From NCBI RefSeq assembly GCF_000696095.1, contig NZ_BAYX01000009.1, forward strand, positions 186,001-250,000: a DNA stretch of 64,000 nt, given 5' to 3'. Both the position numbers and the translations under genes were made by a program. Of the stretch, positions 61,000 to 64,000 are shown in pieces. Below the pieces are notes generated by a model. That model saw only the letters and a program-made list of their open reading frames with translations. It did no database searches and had not been told where the DNA came from. The DNA comes from Rhizobium rhizogenes NBRC 13257. GTDB taxonomy: Bacteria; Pseudomonadota; Alphaproteobacteria; Rhizobiales; Rhizobiaceae. Every line of letters starts with the position of its first letter. Positions within the stretch are counted from its first letter, which is position 1.

Positions 61000-61449
61000 T
61001 TAGGCTGCCTTGAAGGTGGACATGGCCTTTTCAGCCGCGTCCTTGGCCGGCTTTGCCAGCTTTTCGGCAACCTGCTTGGTGGTTTCCTGAATGGACTTGG
61101 CCTGCTCGACGGTCACTTCAGCCTGCTTGCGGATGAAGGAGGTCTGCAGTTCGAAGAGTTCGGCAACGGACTTGACACGAAGCAGGGCTTCCATGTGCGC
61201 CAGCGAGCTTTCGGCATTGGTGCGCAGCGCGTCGATGGCCTTGAGGCCGATCTCGACGGAGCCGGCCTGGGCGGTCTGCACGGTTGCTTCAACGGTCTTG
61301 CCGGCTTCTTCAGCGGCGGTCTTCATCTTCGCGAAGGCTTCCTTGGACTGCACCGCACCCTTTTCCGCGAAGTCGCGGAAGGATTCGGAGAGCTTGGAAG
61401 GGTCGAATGCAGCCGTTGAAAAAACGTCGTCTTTCTTTACAGTAGCCAT
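61000..61449 (-). CDS. Phasin family protein
   Basis: 149 residues, almost wholly helical, rich in Ala, Lys, Glu and Gln. Phasin pattern: KLSESFRDFAEKGAVQSKEA, FAKMKTAAEEAGKTVEATVQ, SSLAHMEALLRVKSVAELFE, LQTSFIRKQAEVTVEQAKSI, ending KDAAEKAMSTFKAA. Phasins coat polyhydroxyalkanoate granules. A 3' UTR with three hairpins follows. The 223 bases upstream, before the sensor kinase start, are AT-rich and must hold the promoters of both genes. Confidence 0.92.
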   Translation of the reverse strand: MATVKKDDVFSTAAFDPSKLSESFRDFAEKGAVQSKEAFAKMKTAAEEAGKTVEATVQTAQAGSVEIGLKAIDALRTNAESSLAHMEALLRVKSVAELFELQTSFIRKQAEVTVEQAKSIQETTKQVAEKLAKPAKDAAEKAMSTFKAA

Positions 61450-61672
61450 GATAACGCTCCTAGTGTGGGCCCTCCTCCGAGCGCCCTTCGTGAATGTGAG
61501 TGAGGCTTATATAATATAGATTATTGTGCAGTGCAACATAATTGTGCGACGCACAACACGTTAACCCTGCCAGCCGAAAAACTGGTCGTTCGCTGGACCT
61601 GAAACCGGGGTGCCGGTATTAATAAAGCGTTAAAGCAAGAGAGGCGGTCACGCCCGCAAAGCAGGTTGGAAC

Positions 61673-64000
61673 ATGCCCGCAGTCCAGTATCCATTCATTG
61701 ACATCGCCGTGCACCCCCGCGTTCGGGAACGCTTTGCGCGCGGCGAGGCGATGGTGATGTTTTCGGCAGGCATGGATCGCGTTCTCTGGGCCAACGGCGC
61801 CGGGGCCAATCTCTTTGGCTATGACATTATTTATGATTTTCTCGATCAGGGGCCTAAGGCCGGCGATGTCTCTTTCCGCCAGATCGAAGCGACGGCACGC
61901 GGCCTTGGCGCCGTCGGCGACCAGCGCACCTTCCTGATCCGCATGGCCTCCGGTTTCCAGCGTGCCGTGGTTAACGCCGCTGTCGAAATCATCCGCGTCC
62001 AGGCGGGCGAAGAGGCGATCCTGTTTTCCTCTCCGGTCTCGGTCAAGCCGTTGGCAGCCGCCGAAAGCGCCAAGCGGATGATCGACGGCTTCGATGATCC
62101 CGATACGCATATGGCGGTGATCGGCCGCGACGGCGACGTCATCGCTGCCTCCACCGGTTTCGAGGCCCTTGGCGTGACGCCGCACACCGCGAAAATGTTG
62201 ACGACCATGGCTGGAGCGCTGCCGGAACGGCTGATCAAGCGGCCGATCCCGACCGGCCGTGGCTATCTGCCCGCCGCCGTCGGCAAGCTATCGGAAATCC
62301 CCGCCCTGCACCTGCTCTTCGTCGTCGAGACCGTGCTCGGCCATCTTGATCCGACCGAAAGCCCTGACGCGCCCGCCCCGCCGGCGGCAATAACCAAGGT
62401 CGAGCCGGAGGCGGAAGAAGCCCGCAACGAGCTTGAGGCCGCAGTGGTCGAGCCGACATTCGCTCCCGACACCGCCCCTGTCGCGAATGCCGCCTCTCCT
62501 TCCGCAGACGTTCTCGATGCCGTGGCGGATATCGAGGAAGTTGAAGACACACCGGAAGACGACGCCGCCATCCATGAGGCGATCTCCGTACAATCCGATG
62601 CCGCGAGCGAAGATCTCGGCCAACTGGCGACCATGGATGGCGCGAGCGAGGAACAGATCGACGCGGCTGCGTATGTCGACGAACTGACAGATGAAGCCGA
62701 TGACATGGTTGCACCAGCCGTCGTCGAAAGTCCGGTGGAGCATGAGGAAATCAGCCCCGAGCCGGCTGCTCCCGAACACGATGCAGTCGCGGACGGCCAA
62801 CCGGGAGAATTCACCTTCAAGCGCAACGGCCGCGCCACCCGTTTCGTCTGGAAGATCGATGCCGAGGGCCGCTTCAGCGAGGTTTCGCGAGAATTCGCCG
62901 AAGCCGTCGGCCCGCATGCCGCCAAGGTGACCGGCACGGCCTTTACCGATGTTGCCGCACATTTCAATCTCGATCCCGATGGCAAGATCGCGGAGCTTCT
63001 CGCGCGGCGCGACACATGGTCCGGCCGGACGATCTACTGGCCGGTGGAAAACACCAGCCTGATCGTGCCGGTCGACCTCGCCGCCTTGCCGACCTATACG
63101 CGCAGCCGCGACTTCGACGGCTTCAGAGGCTTTGGCGTCGTCCGCCTTTCCGACGCCATCGAAGATCCGATGAAGCTCGGATTGACGCTGGGCGCGGAGG
63201 AAGATCAGTCCGCTCGGACGCCGGACGCTACGGAAGAACCAGCGGCGACCGAGACGGATGCGACGGATCCGGCAATTACCGAGGAAACGTTGCAGTCCGC
63301 AGCGGAAGAGCATATTGCCGAAGAAGAGAACACTGTTCCCGAGGCGGCGGATGAACCCGCACCCGCGAATGAAGAACCGCCGGCGCTGACGATTGCCGAG
63401 ACGCCGAACCGCCGCGAAACCGACAAGATCATTCAGCTCCACGAGCGCCGTTCGGCGATGCCGGGCGGCCTGTCGCTGAGCGAACAGGCAGCCTTCCGCG
63501 AGATCGCCCGCCAGCTCGAACCTTTCGGCAAGCGCACCGAGACGCCCGAAGAGGGCACGCAGACCGAAGAAGATGCCGATACCTCTCCGAAGCCGAATGT
63601 GGCGGACGAGATCCTGTCTGGGACAACTGAAGACCAGCCGCAGGACAAAATCGCGCCAGAGACCGACGCCGTCGCGCATTCCGAACCGGTGCCCCTGGTT
63701 GAAACCGAAAAGCCGGCGGAAGAAGCTGCTCCCGACGCAGAAGCACCCAAGCCGGAAGAACATCTCGATCCGCTGGGCGTCTTGAACACCGCCATTCCGT
63801 CGCGCGTGAAAATGCGCAATGGCCTGTCGGATGAGATCGTCGATCAACTGCCGCTCGCCATCCTCATTCATGCCGGCGACCGCTTGATCCATGGCAATCC
63901 GGAATTCCTGCGGCTGACGGGCTATGAGAGCCTTGCGGACCTCGACCATGTCGGCGGCCTCGATGCGCTATTGCAGCGCCATGATCTCGAAGGCAAGACC
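61673..64000 (+). CDS. PAS-domain sensor histidine kinase, PdhS/DivJ-PleC-like (N-terminal 776 codons; runs off the right edge)
   Basis: The frame is open from the ATG at 61673 to the end of the window and starts MPAVQYPFIDIAVHPRVRER, then FARGEAMVMFSAGMDRVLWA (a PAS-like input). Two folded segments (about residues 1-220 and 380-500, the second with FVWKIDAEGRFSEVSREFAE) are separated by long Glu/Asp/Ala/Pro-rich acidic linkers (about 230-375 and 515-720). Near the right edge a new PAS begins (LPLAILIHAGDRLIHGNPEF). The kinase core is outside the window. This layout is that of the large alphaproteobacterial kinases acting on DivK and PleD-type regulators; the assignment is from memory of the family. 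Confidence 0.8.
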   Translation, partial: MPAVQYPFIDIAVHPRVRERFARGEAMVMFSAGMDRVLWANGAGANLFGYDIIYDFLDQGPKAGDVSFRQIEATARGLGAVGDQRTFLIRMASGFQRAVVNAAVEIIRVQAGEEAILFSSPVSVKPLAAAESAKRMIDGFDDPDTHMAVIGRDGDVIAASTGFEALGVTPHTAKMLTTMAGALPERLIKRPIPTGRGYLPAAVGKLSEIPALHLLFVVETVLGHLDPTESPDAPAPPAAITKVEPEAEEARNELEAAVVEPTFAPDTAPVANAASPSADVLDAVADIEEVEDTPEDDAAIHEAISVQSDAASEDLGQLATMDGASEEQIDAAAYVDELTDEADDMVAPAVVESPVEHEEISPEPAAPEHDAVADGQPGEFTFKRNGRATRFVWKIDAEGRFSEVSREFAEAVGPHAAKVTGTAFTDVAAHFNLDPDGKIAELLARRDTWSGRTIYWPVENTSLIVPVDLAALPTYTRSRDFDGFRGFGVVRLSDAIEDPMKLGLTLGAEEDQSARTPDATEEPAATETDATDPAITEETLQSAAEEHIAEEENTVPEAADEPAPANEEPPALTIAETPNRRETDKIIQLHERRSAMPGGLSLSEQAAFREIARQLEPFGKRTETPEEGTQTEEDADTSPKPNVADEILSGTTEDQPQDKIAPETDAVAHSEPVPLVETEKPAEEAAPDAEAPKPEEHLDPLGVLNTAIPSRVKMRNGLSDEIVDQLPLAILIHAGDRLIHGNPEFLRLTGYESLADLDHVGGLDALLQRHDLEGKT

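Noticed and set aside
62288..63949. 553-codon minus-strand frame with Arg/Phe-rich product
   Set aside because: It lies antisense to the open sensor-kinase frame that begins at 61673 with PAS-like sequence; composition is that of an antisense shadow of acidic linkers.

Overview
The window looks like a chromosomal segment of a Rhizobium-type alphaproteobacterium (Rhizobiales). Supporting signs are a RirA-type Rrf2 iron regulator preceded by a perfect match to the Irr (ICE) box, a tRNA-His without an encoded G-1, a DUF1127 protein, a PdhS-like sensor kinase, rhizobial-type gshA, and seven LysR regulators in 64 kb. The bulk is GC-rich core and metabolic sequence. No transposase, integrase, phage gene, CRISPR array or rRNA was seen.

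Left part (1-24.7 kb): the 5' part of hisS; a Met/His/Cys-rich secreted protein plus a DUF305 protein (a likely metal-handling pair); LysR-controlled redox genes (YciI-like protein, zinc-type alcohol dehydrogenase, aldo/keto reductase); a HAD hydrolase; tag; two tandem L,D-transpeptidases followed by an outer-membrane beta-barrel protein; the glycolate oxidase operon glcD-glcE-glcF (minus strand) with a divergent LysR regulator; a short and divergent S-adenosylhomocysteinase-like protein; a Nudix hydrolase; a Pit phosphate transporter with rsmE; a LysE exporter; and gshA.

Middle part (24.8-46.8 kb): a DUF937 protein; a relatively AT-rich patch with a TylF-like methyltransferase overlapping tail-to-tail with an ABC-F ATPase; DUF1127 and LysR; a TetR regulator; guaB with two membrane-protein genes (one MAPEG); an MBL hydrolase divergent from a DHA2-type MFS pump, with paired operator-like repeats between them; rlmE overlapping a Ppx/GppA phosphatase that has a long basic N-terminal extension; an ECF sigma/anti-sigma pair; a TPR protein; a type III polyketide synthase translationally coupled to an isoprenylcysteine-methyltransferase-like protein; an FAD amine/amino-acid oxidoreductase; and a gluconokinase.

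Right part (46.8-64 kb): a complete dppABCDF dipeptide ABC importer (minus strand, with stem-loops after dppA); rirA with its ICE box; an M48 protease overlapping a DUF898/YjgN membrane protein; a VOC protein; mmsA divergent from a LysR gene across a long inverted repeat; two tiny rhizobial proteins; and, next to tRNA-His, a small cassette of membrane-protein genes. The cassette lies between two copies of a sequence of about 125 bp or more. The second copy is fused in frame to a 5'-truncated gene, and the first ends in what looks like a decayed 3' end of tRNA-His. The window closes with a phasin gene and the N-terminal 776 codons of a PAS sensor kinase.
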